Shown one piece after another: positions 25,985 through 34,995 of a stretch of DNA of 64,000 bases. Each line of letters starts with the position of its first letter. Position 1 is the first letter of the stretch. The notes below the pieces were generated by a model. It saw only the letters and a program-made list of their open reading frames with translations, was not told the DNA's origin and did no database searches. The translations under genes and the position numbers were made by a program. Source of the stretch: Paenibacillus rhizophilus (GTDB lineage: Bacteria > Bacillota > Bacilli > Paenibacillales > Paenibacillaceae); contig NZ_RQPI01000007.1 of NCBI RefSeq assembly GCF_003854965.1, forward strand, positions 62,001 through 126,000, read 5' to 3'.

Positions 25985-26188
25985 GAGTAGGATTTAGGTA
26001 AGCACTTGGTGTGGACGCTCCGCGAACGGACCGTTGTTCCAATCGCTGTTGTGTCCAGATTTTTTTCATTCCCCTTAGCGGTGAAAATCCGGACACAAAG
26101 GCGACCGCTACCGCTTTTCCACAATCGTTTCGTCCCCTCCGCTGCTTTCAGCTGTAACTGTTACTAAAATTCTTTCTTAAAAACACAA

Positions 26189-26252
26189 AAAGAAATCGCC
26201 CTTTGGTAAAATGGAAGTACCACCCGCCATCTCTAAAAGGAGCGATTTCTTT
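26189..26252 (+). promoter_or_regulatory. Hairpin masking the transposase ribosome binding site
   Basis: AAAGAAATCGC (26189-26199) is complementary to GCGATTTCTTT (26242-26252), and CCTTT pairs with AAAGG on the inner side. The right arm contains the ribosome binding site and reaches the TTG start, so transcripts reading through from outside would be poorly translated. Confidence 0.5.
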
Positions 26253-26472
26253 GTACATTCAATATACCATGGACCAACTTTTCCTGCCAATGGATTTAGA
26301 AGAAGACATTCCAGAAAATCCCCTCGTTCGTGTCGTCAAAATTGCCGTAAACCGCCTGGACGATTCGATCTTTGACGCCGCTTATCCCGGCGGTGGCCGC
26401 GACAGCTACCATCCCAAAATGCTGTCTGATGAGGACTTGCGGCTGCTGCGTTTGGATCGGGCCGCAACGTGA
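26251..26472 (+). pseudogene. Truncated IS1182 family transposase
   Basis: From TTG 26251 the frame reads MYIQYTMDQLFLPMDLEEDI, NPLVRVVKIAVNRLDDSIF and YPGGGRDSYHPKML, the N-terminus of IS1182-type DDE transposases. After residue 57 similarity ends, and the frame closes at 26472 with unrelated sequence. The normal protein is over 400 residues and has the catalytic core that is absent here, so it is inactive. Confidence 0.8.
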
Positions 26473-26505
26473 TAATGGCTTTTTTCTACCTGAGGACGGC
26501 GGTTC

Positions 26506-27138
26506 TTACGCTCTGGACCAGTTCTCGCCCGTCAAATATTTCTCGGTCAGGATGGACAGGAGCTGAATGCCGACCTCGTTGTGCCCGCCTTCGGGAATAA
26601 TGATGTCGGCGTATTTCTTGGACGGCTCGATAAAAGCCTCGTGCATCGGTTTGACCGTCGTCAAATACTGCTGGTGTATCGACTGGATGGTGCGGCCGCG
26701 CTCCTCGATATCCCGCAGAACCCGGCGGAGAATGCGGACGTCCGGGTCGGTATCGACGAATACCTTGATGTCGAGCAGTTCGCGCAGGCTCTCGTCGGAC
26801 AGCACATGAAGCCCCTCGATAATGACGATATGATTGGGCAGGAGCTCAACCGTCTCCGTCGTCGACCGGGCATGAACCGTAAAGTCGTATACCGGAGCCT
26901 GCGCCTGCTGCCCCAGTTTCAAGCACTTTATGTGTTCGATGAGCAGCGCATTGTCGAAGGCAAACGGATGATCGTAATTGATCGCTCCGCGGTCGGCAAG
27001 GCTGAGATGCGAATGATCCTTATAATAATTATCCTGAGAGATAAAAGTTACTTTACCCGGACCGAGCCGGTCGATGACGGAACGGGCCACCGTTGTTTTG
27101 CCGGAGCCTGTTCCGCCGGCGATACCTATAATAAGCAT
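26506..27138 (-). CDS. udk: Uridine kinase
   Basis: The 210-residue enzyme phosphorylates uridine and cytidine to UMP and CMP in pyrimidine salvage. Walker A is IAGGTGSGKTTVA (about 5-17), followed by FISQDNYYKD, NYDHPFAFD, PVYDFTVHAR and FVDTDPDVRILRR, all standard for Udk. ATG 27138 gives the usual length; the GGGAGG site is 14 bases upstream, longer than normal. A longer frame beginning at GTG 27195 lacks a site. Confidence 0.95.
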   Translation of the reverse strand: MLIIGIAGGTGSGKTTVARSVIDRLGPGKVTFISQDNYYKDHSHLSLADRGAINYDHPFAFDNALLIEHIKCLKLGQQAQAPVYDFTVHARSTTETVELLPNHIVIIEGLHVLSDESLRELLDIKVFVDTDPDVRILRRVLRDIEERGRTIQSIHQQYLTTVKPMHEAFIEPSKKYADIIIPEGGHNEVGIQLLSILTEKYLTGENWSRA

Positions 27139-27303
27139 GGCGTTTTCATAAACCTCCCTAAGAAATTCCCTCTGCCAATTCCAGTATTGTAGCACAGAGG
27201 CTCCATTTTTTCATCCTGCACTGCCAATGTTATATACTTATTACACCAACCAGAGCGCCATAAGCGCAGCCCGCCGTTTTTTACATGAGAAAGGATGAAG
27301 AAG

Positions 27304-27642
27304 ATGAATCGTAAAATTATTTTTCTGACAACTGAAAGTATGGGGAACGGAGACGTTCGGCTCGGAGAACAGCTTCTGGAAACGTATTTCACGCTTCTCA
27401 AGCAGCAGGAGCAGCTTCCGGCCGCCGTGTTCTGCGTCAATCGTGGAGTGCTCGCGCTAACGGGGAAATCGATGGCTTCCCTTCATTTAAAAGAACTGGC
27501 CGAACGCGGAGTTCCGGTGTTGGCCTGCTCCACATGCGTGAACTACTATGGAGTCGGGGATCAGCTGTATGCGGGGGAAGTCTCAAGCATGGGACATTTC
27601 ATCGAGCTTTCCGCCCAGTACGAAGTCATAACGATATCCTAG
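27304..27642 (+). CDS. DsrE/YedF-like small protein
   Basis: The 112-residue protein shows the DsrE fold pattern: KIIFLTTESMGNGDVRLGEQL, PAAVFCVNRGVLAL, LKELAERGVPVLACSTCVNYYG and a C-terminal VITIS strand. The CSTC pair sits where sulfur-relay members (YedF, TusD) bear their active cysteine. It may take part in sulfur or selenium handling; the role is unproved. ATG 27304 suits AAAGGA; ATG 27295 is the alternative. It is 20 bp from the aldolase-like gene, probably one operon. Confidence 0.8.
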   Translation: MNRKIIFLTTESMGNGDVRLGEQLLETYFTLLKQQEQLPAAVFCVNRGVLALTGKSMASLHLKELAERGVPVLACSTCVNYYGVGDQLYAGEVSSMGHFIELSAQYEVITIS

Positions 27643-27662
27643 AATAGAGGAGAAGTATAACA

Positions 27663-28751
27663 ATGAGCAATCCGCTTCAGGAAGCGTTTAACCGGACAGC
27701 ATACCCGATCACCGGCCACGGCAAACGGAATGTTCAAGTATTAAAGGAAGCGCTGGATGCTTATGAGGGCGAATTGGACAGCGATGTGTACGGCGCCGGC
27801 AGGCTGATCGAAGATTTTCAGGGCAAAATGGCCGGGATTCTCGGAAAAGAAGCGGCCGTCTTCTTCCCCAGCGGAACAATGGCGCAGCAGATTGCGCTGC
27901 GGATCTGGTGCGACCGCAGGGGAATAAAGAGGGCCGCTTACCACCCGCTATGTCATCTGGAGATTCACGAACAGCGGGGGCTTCACGAGCTTCACGGGAT
28001 CGAGCCGGTGCTGCTTGGAGGCAAGGACAGGTTAATTGATCTCGGCGATGTGAAGGAGCTGGACGACACCATCGCCTGCCTGCTGCTTGAACTGCCCCAG
28101 CGCGAAATCGGCGGGCAGCTGCCGGATTACGGCGAGCTTGAAGCCATATCGGCGTACTGCCGCGAACGGGGGATTGCCCTGCACCTGGACGGAGCGAGAC
28201 TGTTTGAGATTCTGCCGTATTACCGTAAATCGGCGGCGGAGATCTGTGCGCTGTTCGACAGCGTATATGTATCCTTTTATAAAGGCATTGGCGGTATTGC
28301 CGGAGCGATTCTCGCGGGTGATGCCGAATTCATGGAAAGGTCCAAGGTTTGGAAAAGACGTCACGGCGGGGACTTGATCAGCCTTTATCCTTACATACTC
28401 TCCGCTGATTTTTATTTTGAAGAAAGGTTTCCTAACATGGAACGGTACTATGAAGGTGCGAGGGAACTGGCCGGTTTTTTTAATGAATGCCACCAAATCT
28501 CTACTCTTCCGGAGGAGCCTGTCTCCAATATGTTCCATGTCCATGTGAAGCTGCCTAAAGAAAGACTGGAGCCTTTGCTGATGGAGCTATATGAGGAAAC
28601 GGGTGTCGGATTAACGCATTATTTGCGGGAAAAAGGCGAAGCATCGTGCTATTTCGAGACCAGCATCGGCGACCGGTATGCCCGTATTCCCAAGGACGAG
28701 CTGCGGCGGGCGTTTGCCCTGCTGAATGAAAAACTGGCAGCCGCATTGTGA
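27663..28751 (+). CDS. Low-specificity threonine aldolase-like PLP enzyme
   Basis: The 362-residue protein belongs to the beta-eliminating lyase family, PLP fold type I. DSDVYGAGRLIEDFQGKMA and FFPSGTMAQQIAL form the cofactor pocket, LHLDGARLFE supplies the PLP-N1 Asp and Arg, and VSFYKGIGGIAGA carries the Schiff-base Lys. Threonine aldolases cleave threonine or allo-threonine to glycine and acetaldehyde. Sequence is somewhat divergent from GlyA-type LtaE, so another beta-hydroxy amino acid is possible. Confidence 0.85.
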   Translation: MSNPLQEAFNRTAYPITGHGKRNVQVLKEALDAYEGELDSDVYGAGRLIEDFQGKMAGILGKEAAVFFPSGTMAQQIALRIWCDRRGIKRAAYHPLCHLEIHEQRGLHELHGIEPVLLGGKDRLIDLGDVKELDDTIACLLLELPQREIGGQLPDYGELEAISAYCRERGIALHLDGARLFEILPYYRKSAAEICALFDSVYVSFYKGIGGIAGAILAGDAEFMERSKVWKRRHGGDLISLYPYILSADFYFEERFPNMERYYEGARELAGFFNECHQISTLPEEPVSNMFHVHVKLPKERLEPLLMELYEETGVGLTHYLREKGEASCYFETSIGDRYARIPKDELRRAFALLNEKLAAAL

Positions 28752-28864
28752 TAAAACACAATCATGGCAGATAAAGTTTTTAATTTTCACCAAATGGAAA
28801 AGCCGCAGGGTATGTTATCATTCTTTACATAAGAGACATCCACAAGACAGGAGATGTGAAGAAA

Positions 28865-29998
28865 ATGATCATCGGAGTACCCAAGGAAATTAAAAACAAT
28901 GAAAATCGTGTAGCCATTACGCCGGGCGGTGTAGTCAGCTTTGTCAAAGAAGGTCACAAGGTTCTGGTAGAAAAAGGCGCAGGTCTGGGCAGCGGATTTC
29001 TGGATGAGGAATATGCACAAGCCGGAGCCGAGCTGATTAACGGCGCAGCCGAGGTGTGGAACAGCGCAGAGATGGTAATGAAGGTTAAAGAACCGCTGGA
29101 GAGCGAGTACGGATATTTCCGTGCAGGTCTGGTTCTGTTCACTTATCTGCATCTGGCTCCCGAGCCTGCCCTGGCAACGGCGCTTAAGGAAAAAGGTGTA
29201 TTCGCCATCGGCTACGAAACGGTTACCGAAGGTCGCACTCTGCCGCTGCTGACGCCGATGAGTGAAGTGGCCGGCCGCATGTCGGTGCAGCTGGGCGCTC
29301 AATTCCTGCAAAAAAACCACGGCGGCCAAGGCATTCTGCTTGCCGGCGTTCCCGGAGTAAGCAGAGGCAAGGTCAGCATCATCGGCGGCGGTGTTGTCGG
29401 AACGAATGCGGCCAAGATGGCCATCGGACTCGGAGCGGATGTTACAATTGTTGACCTGAGCGCCGACAGACTGCGCCAGCTGGACGATATTTTCGGCGCA
29501 CAAATCAATACCCTGATCTCCAACCCGTATAACATCGCCAAAGCTGTTGCCGAAGCGGACGTGCTGGTAGGCGCAGTGCTCATTCCGGGCGCCAAAGCTC
29601 CGAAGCTGGTAACGGAAGAAATGGTGAAGACGATGAAAGCGGGCTCTGTAATCGTCGATGTGGCCATTGACCAAGGCGGTATCGTGGAGACGATTGACCA
29701 AGTTACGACACATGACAATCCGGTATTCGAAAAACACGGCGTGCTTCACTATTCGGTAGCCAATATGCCGGGTGCCGTCGCCAAGACATCGACGATTGCC
29801 TTGACGAACGTTACCGTTCCTTACGCGCTGCAAATCGCAGGCAAAGGCGCGCTGAAGGCTGTCCAAGAGAATGAAGGATTGCTCAACGGCGTCAATATCG
29901 CTAACGGCAAAATTACCTGCAAAGCCGTTGCCGACGCGCTCGGCGAAGAATACTACACGGTAGCCCAAGCCATGTCCCAGGAGTTTACACTGATCTAA
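28865..29998 (+). CDS. ald: Alanine dehydrogenase
   Basis: The 377-residue enzyme catalyses NAD-dependent oxidative deamination of L-alanine to pyruvate and ammonia. It starts [20 protein letters not shown], has [12 protein letters not shown], the catalytic FTYLHLAPE His and the Rossmann motif [20 protein letters not shown], and ends with the usual KGALKAVQ...GLLNGVN helix. AGGAGA lies ten bases before ATG 28865; GTG 28856 is too close to it. In Bacillus the gene serves alanine use and sporulation. A PucR-family regulator like AdeR follows immediately. Confidence 0.96.
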   Translation: MIIGVPKEIKNNENRVAITPGGVVSFVKEGHKVLVEKGAGLGSGFLDEEYAQAGAELINGAAEVWNSAEMVMKVKEPLESEYGYFRAGLVLFTYLHLAPEPALATALKEKGVFAIGYETVTEGRTLPLLTPMSEVAGRMSVQLGAQFLQKNHGGQGILLAGVPGVSRGKVSIIGGGVVGTNAAKMAIGLGADVTIVDLSADRLRQLDDIFGAQINTLISNPYNIAKAVAEADVLVGAVLIPGAKAPKLVTEEMVKTMKAGSVIVDVAIDQGGIVETIDQVTTHDNPVFEKHGVLHYSVANMPGAVAKTSTIALTNVTVPYALQIAGKGALKAVQENEGLLNGVNIANGKITCKAVADALGEEYYTVAQAMSQEFTLI

Positions 29999-30069
29999 AA
30001 TACAGAAAAAGATAAGTCGGCTTATAGAGATAAGGATGTTTCCCGGTGAAGAAGAGGAACCCCAATCAA

Positions 30070-30104
30070 GGACAGTGCCCGTTAATACGGGGCTGTTCTT
30101 TTTT
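30070..30104 (+). terminator. Terminator of ald
   Basis: GGACAGTGCCC (30070-30080) pairs with GGGGCTGTTC (30089-30098), followed by TTTTTT. Confidence 0.8.
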
Positions 30105-30294
30105 GGCGTGAACGATTAAGGTTCTGTGCAGCGGATTCGGTTGTTTTTTTGAAGGGATGGAAGGTTTCCTCTCACAACTTTGCCCAGCCTATAGTCAGCG
30201 CAAACGAAGCGTACTATAATGAAACAACCGATTAGTAGTACGAAGGCTGATTTGCGTGTAACACGCGGCTATTCTGAAGGTTGGAGTGGGGACA

Positions 30295-31548
30295 GTGACA
30301 GAAGCAAGCTTATCCTTTGACCGTTTTTTTGACAGCATGGAGTCCTTGGCGGATGCCATCAGCGAATCGCTGCAATCTCAAGTGACCATTGAGGATGACA
30401 ACCATCATGTGATCGGCTACAGCTCCCATCAATTCGAGAGCGATCCGGCGCGGATTTCGACCATTATCGGCAAGCGGGTGCCCGACTCCGTCATTATCGG
30501 CCTGCGCAAAAAGGGAATCATGCGTCAGCTTGAAAATACGCCCCATCCGATCCGGATTTCCGGGGTGATGGAGGTGGGGCTTGGCCCCCGCCTGGCGATG
30601 TGCATCAAGCACCAGAAGGAAGTCCTCGGCTATATCTGGGTTGTCGATGCGGGCAATCTGAAGGAAGGCTATGCGGAGAGCGTCGTAAGCAAGGCGGCGC
30701 AGATCGCCGCCCGTTACCTGCTGAAGCAGCGGGGCTGGAAGACGAAGCAGACCCAGGTGCAGGAGGATTTTTTCTGGAAGCTGCTGACCTCGCATTACGG
30801 TACGGAGCAGGATATCCGGAGGGATGCGGGGGCGGATGGCATTACGCTGCCTTCGGGTTATTTTATCGGCGTATTCGAATCGGACCGGACGGTGGACAAT
30901 CATTTTCTGCTGAAATTCCGGCAGACCGCGGAAGGGTATTCCGGCGTATCGCTTGTGTTCCTGACCACGGAGCATAACCGGATCATTATTTTGTTTTCTT
31001 TTCATTTTCCGATTGAGGGCACGCAGGCGCTGTCTTCCTTTATGCGGCTGCTCATCGACCAGACGAACAAAAACGAAGACTGCCGGATATCCGGGGGATG
31101 CAGTCTCTATTACGGGGAGTATCTCTCTGCGGCAGTCGCCTATATGGAGGCGGCGTCGATTGCCGAGATCAAGCGGCTGCTGCCTTTTCAGGCCCGCGAG
31201 CTTCTGCTTTACGAGGATATGGGATTTTGGGCGCATCTTCCGGCGATTATCGAGCAGAAACGAAGCCGCAACCGCAGAAGCCCTTTGCTCTATCCGCTGA
31301 AGGAGCATGACCGGGTGCACAAGACCGATTTTGTCAAAACCGTTGCCGTCTATCTTACCTTTAACGGTAATCTGAAAGAGTCGTCCTCCTTTTTGCATAT
31401 CCATACCAATACCTTGATGTACAGATTGAACCGGATCGCCGAAATCACGGGGAAAAATCTGAAGGACACCCATTACCGGTTCTCGATCTACCTGGATATT
31501 TTGACCGAAGAGACCCGGCAGTTGAATCAGTGGTTTACGGAAGGTTGA
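30295..31548 (+). CDS. adeR: PucR family regulator, AdeR-like
   Basis: The roughly 417-residue regulator has an N-terminal sensory region, a central GGDEF-like/CdaR middle domain and a C-terminal helix-turn-helix: FVKTVAVYLTFNGNLKESSS then TNTLMYRLNRIAEITG, diagnostic for PucR C-terminal HTH domains. Bacillus subtilis AdeR, of this family, activates the adjacent ald gene in response to alanine, and the same adjacency here supports the name. It could also govern the following amidohydrolase. GTG 30295 uses GGAGTGGGG; GTG 30286 is an alternative three codons earlier. Confidence 0.82.
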   Translation: MTEASLSFDRFFDSMESLADAISESLQSQVTIEDDNHHVIGYSSHQFESDPARISTIIGKRVPDSVIIGLRKKGIMRQLENTPHPIRISGVMEVGLGPRLAMCIKHQKEVLGYIWVVDAGNLKEGYAESVVSKAAQIAARYLLKQRGWKTKQTQVQEDFFWKLLTSHYGTEQDIRRDAGADGITLPSGYFIGVFESDRTVDNHFLLKFRQTAEGYSGVSLVFLTTEHNRIIILFSFHFPIEGTQALSSFMRLLIDQTNKNEDCRISGGCSLYYGEYLSAAVAYMEAASIAEIKRLLPFQARELLLYEDMGFWAHLPAIIEQKRSRNRRSPLLYPLKEHDRVHKTDFVKTVAVYLTFNGNLKESSSFLHIHTNTLMYRLNRIAEITGKNLKDTHYRFSIYLDILTEETRQLNQWFTEG

Positions 31549-31716
31549 TGGAAGATATGGCGGATGCGCGAATGATATGGCAGAAAATATATACATGGAT
31601 GTAACATAAACCGGGCATTCTCGAGCCAATCTTATTACACTCTGTACAATGAAAAGCGAGGATACGGGTCGTAACATAGTGTTAGGAACGACCAGATCAT
31701 GGACGGAGGGATAGGA

Positions 31717-32952
31717 ATGCAGACGCAAAACATATTCGTTAACGGAGCCCGGCTGAAAGCTACCATTGAGGCCTTTGCCGATTTCGGGCGTACGCCCGCG
31801 AACGGGGTCACCCGGCTGTGCTTTAGCGAAGAGGATATCAAGGTGCGGAATTACTTCCGTTCCTGCTGCGAAGAACTGGGAATGACGGTCAAAGTGGACG
31901 ATATGGGCTGTATGTATGCGACGCTGGAAGGCACCGAGGATAAACCCCCGATCGTAATGGGGTCCCACCTCGATACCGTAGTGAAAGGCGGGCGCTTCGA
32001 TGGCGTTCTGGGCGTGATCACGGGTCTTGAGGTTGTGCGGACGCTGGTGGACCATGGCATCAAGCCGCGCATTCCGGTGACGGTCATGAACTTTACCAAT
32101 GAGGAAGGCGCGCGGTTCGAGCCTTCGATGATGGCGTCCGGCGTGCTGTCGGGCAAATTCGATAAAGAGGTCATGCTGAAGAGCAAAGATCCGGAGGGTG
32201 TAACCTTCGGGGAAGCGCTGAAGGCCAGCGGATACGAAGGGGAAATCGAAAACCGCATCAAGGAAGCGTCCGCTTATTTGGAACTGCATATCGAACAAGG
32301 GCCCGTGCTTGAAAAAGAAGAACTGTCGATCGGGCTCGTGGACTGCGTGGTCGGCATGGTCTGTTATGAAATCGAAGTCACCGGAGAATCCAATCACGCC
32401 GGAACGACGCCGATGGGGATGAGGAATGATGCTTTTTTCGCCGCTACGGATTTGGTGGCGGAGCTGCGGAGCAAGCTGGGCGAGCTGGACTCCGAACTGG
32501 TCTATACAATGGGCCGGGTCAATGTGTATCCCAATATTCATACGGTAATCCCGAATAAAGTCGTCTTCACGGTCGAGGCGCGGCATAAGAATGAAGAGGT
32601 TATCGCCGAAGTGGTGTCGATCATTAACTCGCTTCCGGAGACGCAGACAGGCTGCTCCGTGACAAAGAAGAAGCTGTGGGGCCGCGATACAGTCTGGTTC
32701 GACGAGAAGGTGCGCGGAGCGATTGAAAGCTCGGTGAAGTCGCTTGGCTATTCCCATAAAGTAATGGCCAGCGGCGCCGGACACGACGCCCAGTTCGTCG
32801 CAAGCTACCTGCCGTCGGCGATGATTTTCGTACCGAGTGTGAAGGGCAAGAGCCACTGTGAAGAAGAGCTGACCTCGTACGAGGATTGCGAAAAAGGCGT
32901 CAATGTAATGCTGGAGACGGTACTTACGCTGCTGGGAGACAGTGGGGAGTAA
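31717..32952 (+). CDS. Zn-dependent amidohydrolase, N-carbamoyl-L-amino acid hydrolase/allantoate amidohydrolase type
   Basis: The 411-residue enzyme is an M20-family hydrolase with di-zinc ligands in MGSHLDTVVKGGRFDG, FTNEEGARFEPS and LHIEQGPVLE, a dimerisation lid with ESNHAGTTPMGMR, and the final His in VKGKSHCEEELTS. Enzymes with this pattern cleave ureido or carbamoyl groups in purine, hydantoin or beta-ureido acid degradation. ATG 31717 follows GGAGGGATAGG; ATG 31699 precedes the site. A PucR-type regulator upstream fits nitrogen scavenging, but the substrate is not determined. Confidence 0.88.
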   Translation: MQTQNIFVNGARLKATIEAFADFGRTPANGVTRLCFSEEDIKVRNYFRSCCEELGMTVKVDDMGCMYATLEGTEDKPPIVMGSHLDTVVKGGRFDGVLGVITGLEVVRTLVDHGIKPRIPVTVMNFTNEEGARFEPSMMASGVLSGKFDKEVMLKSKDPEGVTFGEALKASGYEGEIENRIKEASAYLELHIEQGPVLEKEELSIGLVDCVVGMVCYEIEVTGESNHAGTTPMGMRNDAFFAATDLVAELRSKLGELDSELVYTMGRVNVYPNIHTVIPNKVVFTVEARHKNEEVIAEVVSIINSLPETQTGCSVTKKKLWGRDTVWFDEKVRGAIESSVKSLGYSHKVMASGAGHDAQFVASYLPSAMIFVPSVKGKSHCEEELTSYEDCEKGVNVMLETVLTLLGDSGE

Positions 32953-33531
32953 GGTTCGGGTTGAATGGAAACCGCTCGCTTACGCATAGGTGATATAGTA
33001 GAAGGCTGTTCCGTTAAGGGTCATGTGGGATCCGCTCGGGACAGCCTTCTGTTTGGTTTAGGGTAGACTAGCAGAGGTTTTGCGCTAACGGGCAGGATAG
33101 TTGAATAAGAAGTGGGAAAAGAATGGGCCAGATAATAATTAATTGAGTTCTTAACTTAGGGGAGTTACTAAAAGTCGATGAGGATTGTTCTTAAATTGCT
33201 CGAATCAAATGATGCTGAAAGTTTATATTAGGTAACAGACACTTCTAGGGGAGCGTCAGGAAAATGTGGCTGATTTACAATTTTAAGGAAATTCTAATTT
33301 TAAAAAGCCCAATTTCTCAGCATTAAAATTGAGAAATTAGGCTTTTTTCGTTGCTCCATTAAATCGCCCGTTTGTTGAAAAATCGAAAATATGAATTGTT
33401 GCGGGCTGCTTGCTGCAAACGTAAGCTAGACTTTAGATTCTATTTTGCGCGACGGGTACATTTTTAGCGGGCAATTCGCTATAAACAATCCGTATCCAGC
33501 TGATTATTATGTCATTGCAAGTTTGTGTGCC
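32953..33531. other. Intergenic region with two hairpins
   Basis: No gene is recognised. Hairpin 1 is AGAAGGCTGTTCCG (33000-33013) with CGGGACAGCCTTCT (33037-33050). Hairpin 2 is AAAAGCCCAATTTCTCA (33303-33319) with TGAGAAATTAGGCTTTT (33330-33346) followed by T. The first ends the amidohydrolase transcript; the second has no gene immediately upstream. The remainder is AT-rich. Confidence 0.6.
33302..33348. terminator. Terminator-like hairpin without an adjacent gene
   Basis: The arms pair over 16 of 17 positions, with A-run before and T-run after, so it can stop transcription in both directions. It may serve a lost gene. Confidence 0.6.
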
Positions 33532-34740
33532 TCAACGCTTTTTTAAAGGAAATCCGTATTCTCTAGCGCGCCACGCTACTAGTAACGCAAGGATCAGTAG
33601 AATAAACAATGCCCATGGGAAGGAGCCGACACCAAGTGTTTCGATAAGAATACCGCCCATCACACCACCGCCGCCGATTCCTAGGTTCCATGCCGTCACC
33701 AGCATCGACTGGGCTACATCTGCACTCTCGCCAGCAGCTTCAGCAACTGCTGTCTGTAGCAATGTCGCCGCGCCCCCGAACGTTAACCCCCACACAGCTA
33801 CCACTAGGTATATCACGACGGGCTGGCTGCTGCTTATGCCTAATGCAACGGACGCCAAGGTGAAAGTAGCGAGGCTGATCAGAACCAATGGCCGCAGTTT
33901 CTGATCGATCAAAACACCGATGACCCAGATGCCAACAAGCGCTGTAATTCCAAAAATAAGCAGTACCAAGTCAACGCGCTGGGTAAGCCCAGCCTGAGCA
34001 AGATACGGTGCAATATAGGTATACAGGATGTTATGTGCTAGCACCCAAGTCAGAACGACAAACAGTACCGGCCGCACCCCAGGAATAACAAAGACCTTGT
34101 AGAGTGGGAGCCGCTTATCGGCGGCCTCCCCTGGATAGTCCGGCAGCTTCCAAAGCACCCAGGCAACCAGTATCAGAGCCAGCAGTGACATGATCCCGAA
34201 GACAGAGCGCCAGCCTACAAGGGCACCGAAAAGTGTTCCAGCAGGGACACCGAGTGCCAGGGCGAGTGGCGTACCGACCATCGCCACCGCCATAGCTCGT
34301 CCCTTGAGTGACTCCGGCACCATGCGCCGGGCATAACCTGCTATCATACCCCATAAGACACCAGCGGATACGCCCGCGAAGAACCGTGCTGTCAGCGTCA
34401 GTGTATAATTGGAAGAAAGAGTGGTGACGGTGTTGAATACGAGAAAACCAAGGATGCATATTAGTAGCAGTGGTCGCCGCCGCCATCCGCGTGTCGCGGC
34501 GGTTAAGGGAATCGCGGCCAAAAGTGAACCAAGGGCGTACAAGGTGACGAGTTGACCCGCAAGGGCCTCCGAGACTCCAAGCCCCTCACCTATCTGGAGC
34601 AACAAGCCGGCCGGAATCGTTTCGGTAAGAATACAGATAAACCCCGTTATAGCAAGGGCGAGTAATCCAGTCCATGGGAGACGTTCAGAAGAGGGAGTGC
34701 TGAAGGCACTCTGTGTGACAGAAGTTGTGTTTTGGCTCAT
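33532..34740 (-). CDS. MFS drug-type exporter (DHA1 family)
   Basis: The 402-residue protein has twelve membrane segments, with FICILTETIPAGLLLQIGEG in helix 1, the loop 2-3 motif variant LAAIPLTAATRGWRRRPLL and motif C-like VGTPLALALGVPAGTLFGALVG in helix 5. It resembles AraJ/YdhP-type arabinose or drug efflux proteins. AGAGGTG precedes the ATG. It lies in a block with a serine hydrolase and a divergent Lrp regulator whose gene order suggests a portable resistance-like cassette. Confidence 0.88.
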   Translation of the reverse strand: MSQNTTSVTQSAFSTPSSERLPWTGLLALAITGFICILTETIPAGLLLQIGEGLGVSEALAGQLVTLYALGSLLAAIPLTAATRGWRRRPLLLICILGFLVFNTVTTLSSNYTLTLTARFFAGVSAGVLWGMIAGYARRMVPESLKGRAMAVAMVGTPLALALGVPAGTLFGALVGWRSVFGIMSLLALILVAWVLWKLPDYPGEAADKRLPLYKVFVIPGVRPVLFVVLTWVLAHNILYTYIAPYLAQAGLTQRVDLVLLIFGITALVGIWVIGVLIDQKLRPLVLISLATFTLASVALGISSSQPVVIYLVVAVWGLTFGGAATLLQTAVAEAAGESADVAQSMLVTAWNLGIGGGGVMGGILIETLGVGSFPWALFILLILALLVAWRAREYGFPLKKR

Positions 34741-34942
34741 TTCAGAAGCACCTCTCTTTTATAAATTAAAAGCGATTAATGCCTAATAGATTAAATGGCG
34801 ACTTATGTTGTAATGTTCAAAAATAGTCGGTAGTATTCTGCTAATGCCAAACTCAATGATATGCACTTCGAATAAGTCCAGAGCAATAAAGAATATAGTG
34901 TTTAAGAGTTTTATTTTTGATTCTATTTGCAACAATCTTACT

Positions 34943-34988
34943 ACACAAGGAGCCTTGGCCGGTTCATACCGGACCAAGGCTCTTGTGT
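34943..34988. terminator. Long hairpin downstream of serine hydrolase gene
   Basis: ACACAAGGAGCCTTGG and CCAAGGCTCTTGTGT, with an inner CGGT/ACCG pair, form a stem of about 20 bp. It has no clear T-run on either side, so termination is likely but not certain. Confidence 0.5.
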
Positions 34989-34995
34989 TCATTCT

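Larger units (their letters stand above)
25931..26425. mobile_element. Decayed IS1182-type insertion sequence
   Basis: The segment carries a terminal-looking hairpin (GGGGGTGTCCCAA with TTGGGACGCCCC, 25933-25975), a second imperfect repeat around 26053-26096 and the first 57 or so codons of an IS1182-like transposase. The rest of the transposase and the other end are missing. The left limit is placed at the hairpin, and the right limit where transposase similarity stops; both are approximate. Confidence 0.55.

Noticed and set aside
30310..32856. An 848-codon open frame on the minus strand across the PucR regulator and amidohydrolase
   Set aside because: It is antisense to two genes with clear motifs, and its composition (His/Arg/Leu-rich) is typical of antisense frames.
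34943..34988. The long hairpin considered as an insertion-sequence end or attachment site
   Set aside because: No transposase, integrase or target duplication is seen nearby; it is better explained as the end of the hydrolase transcript.
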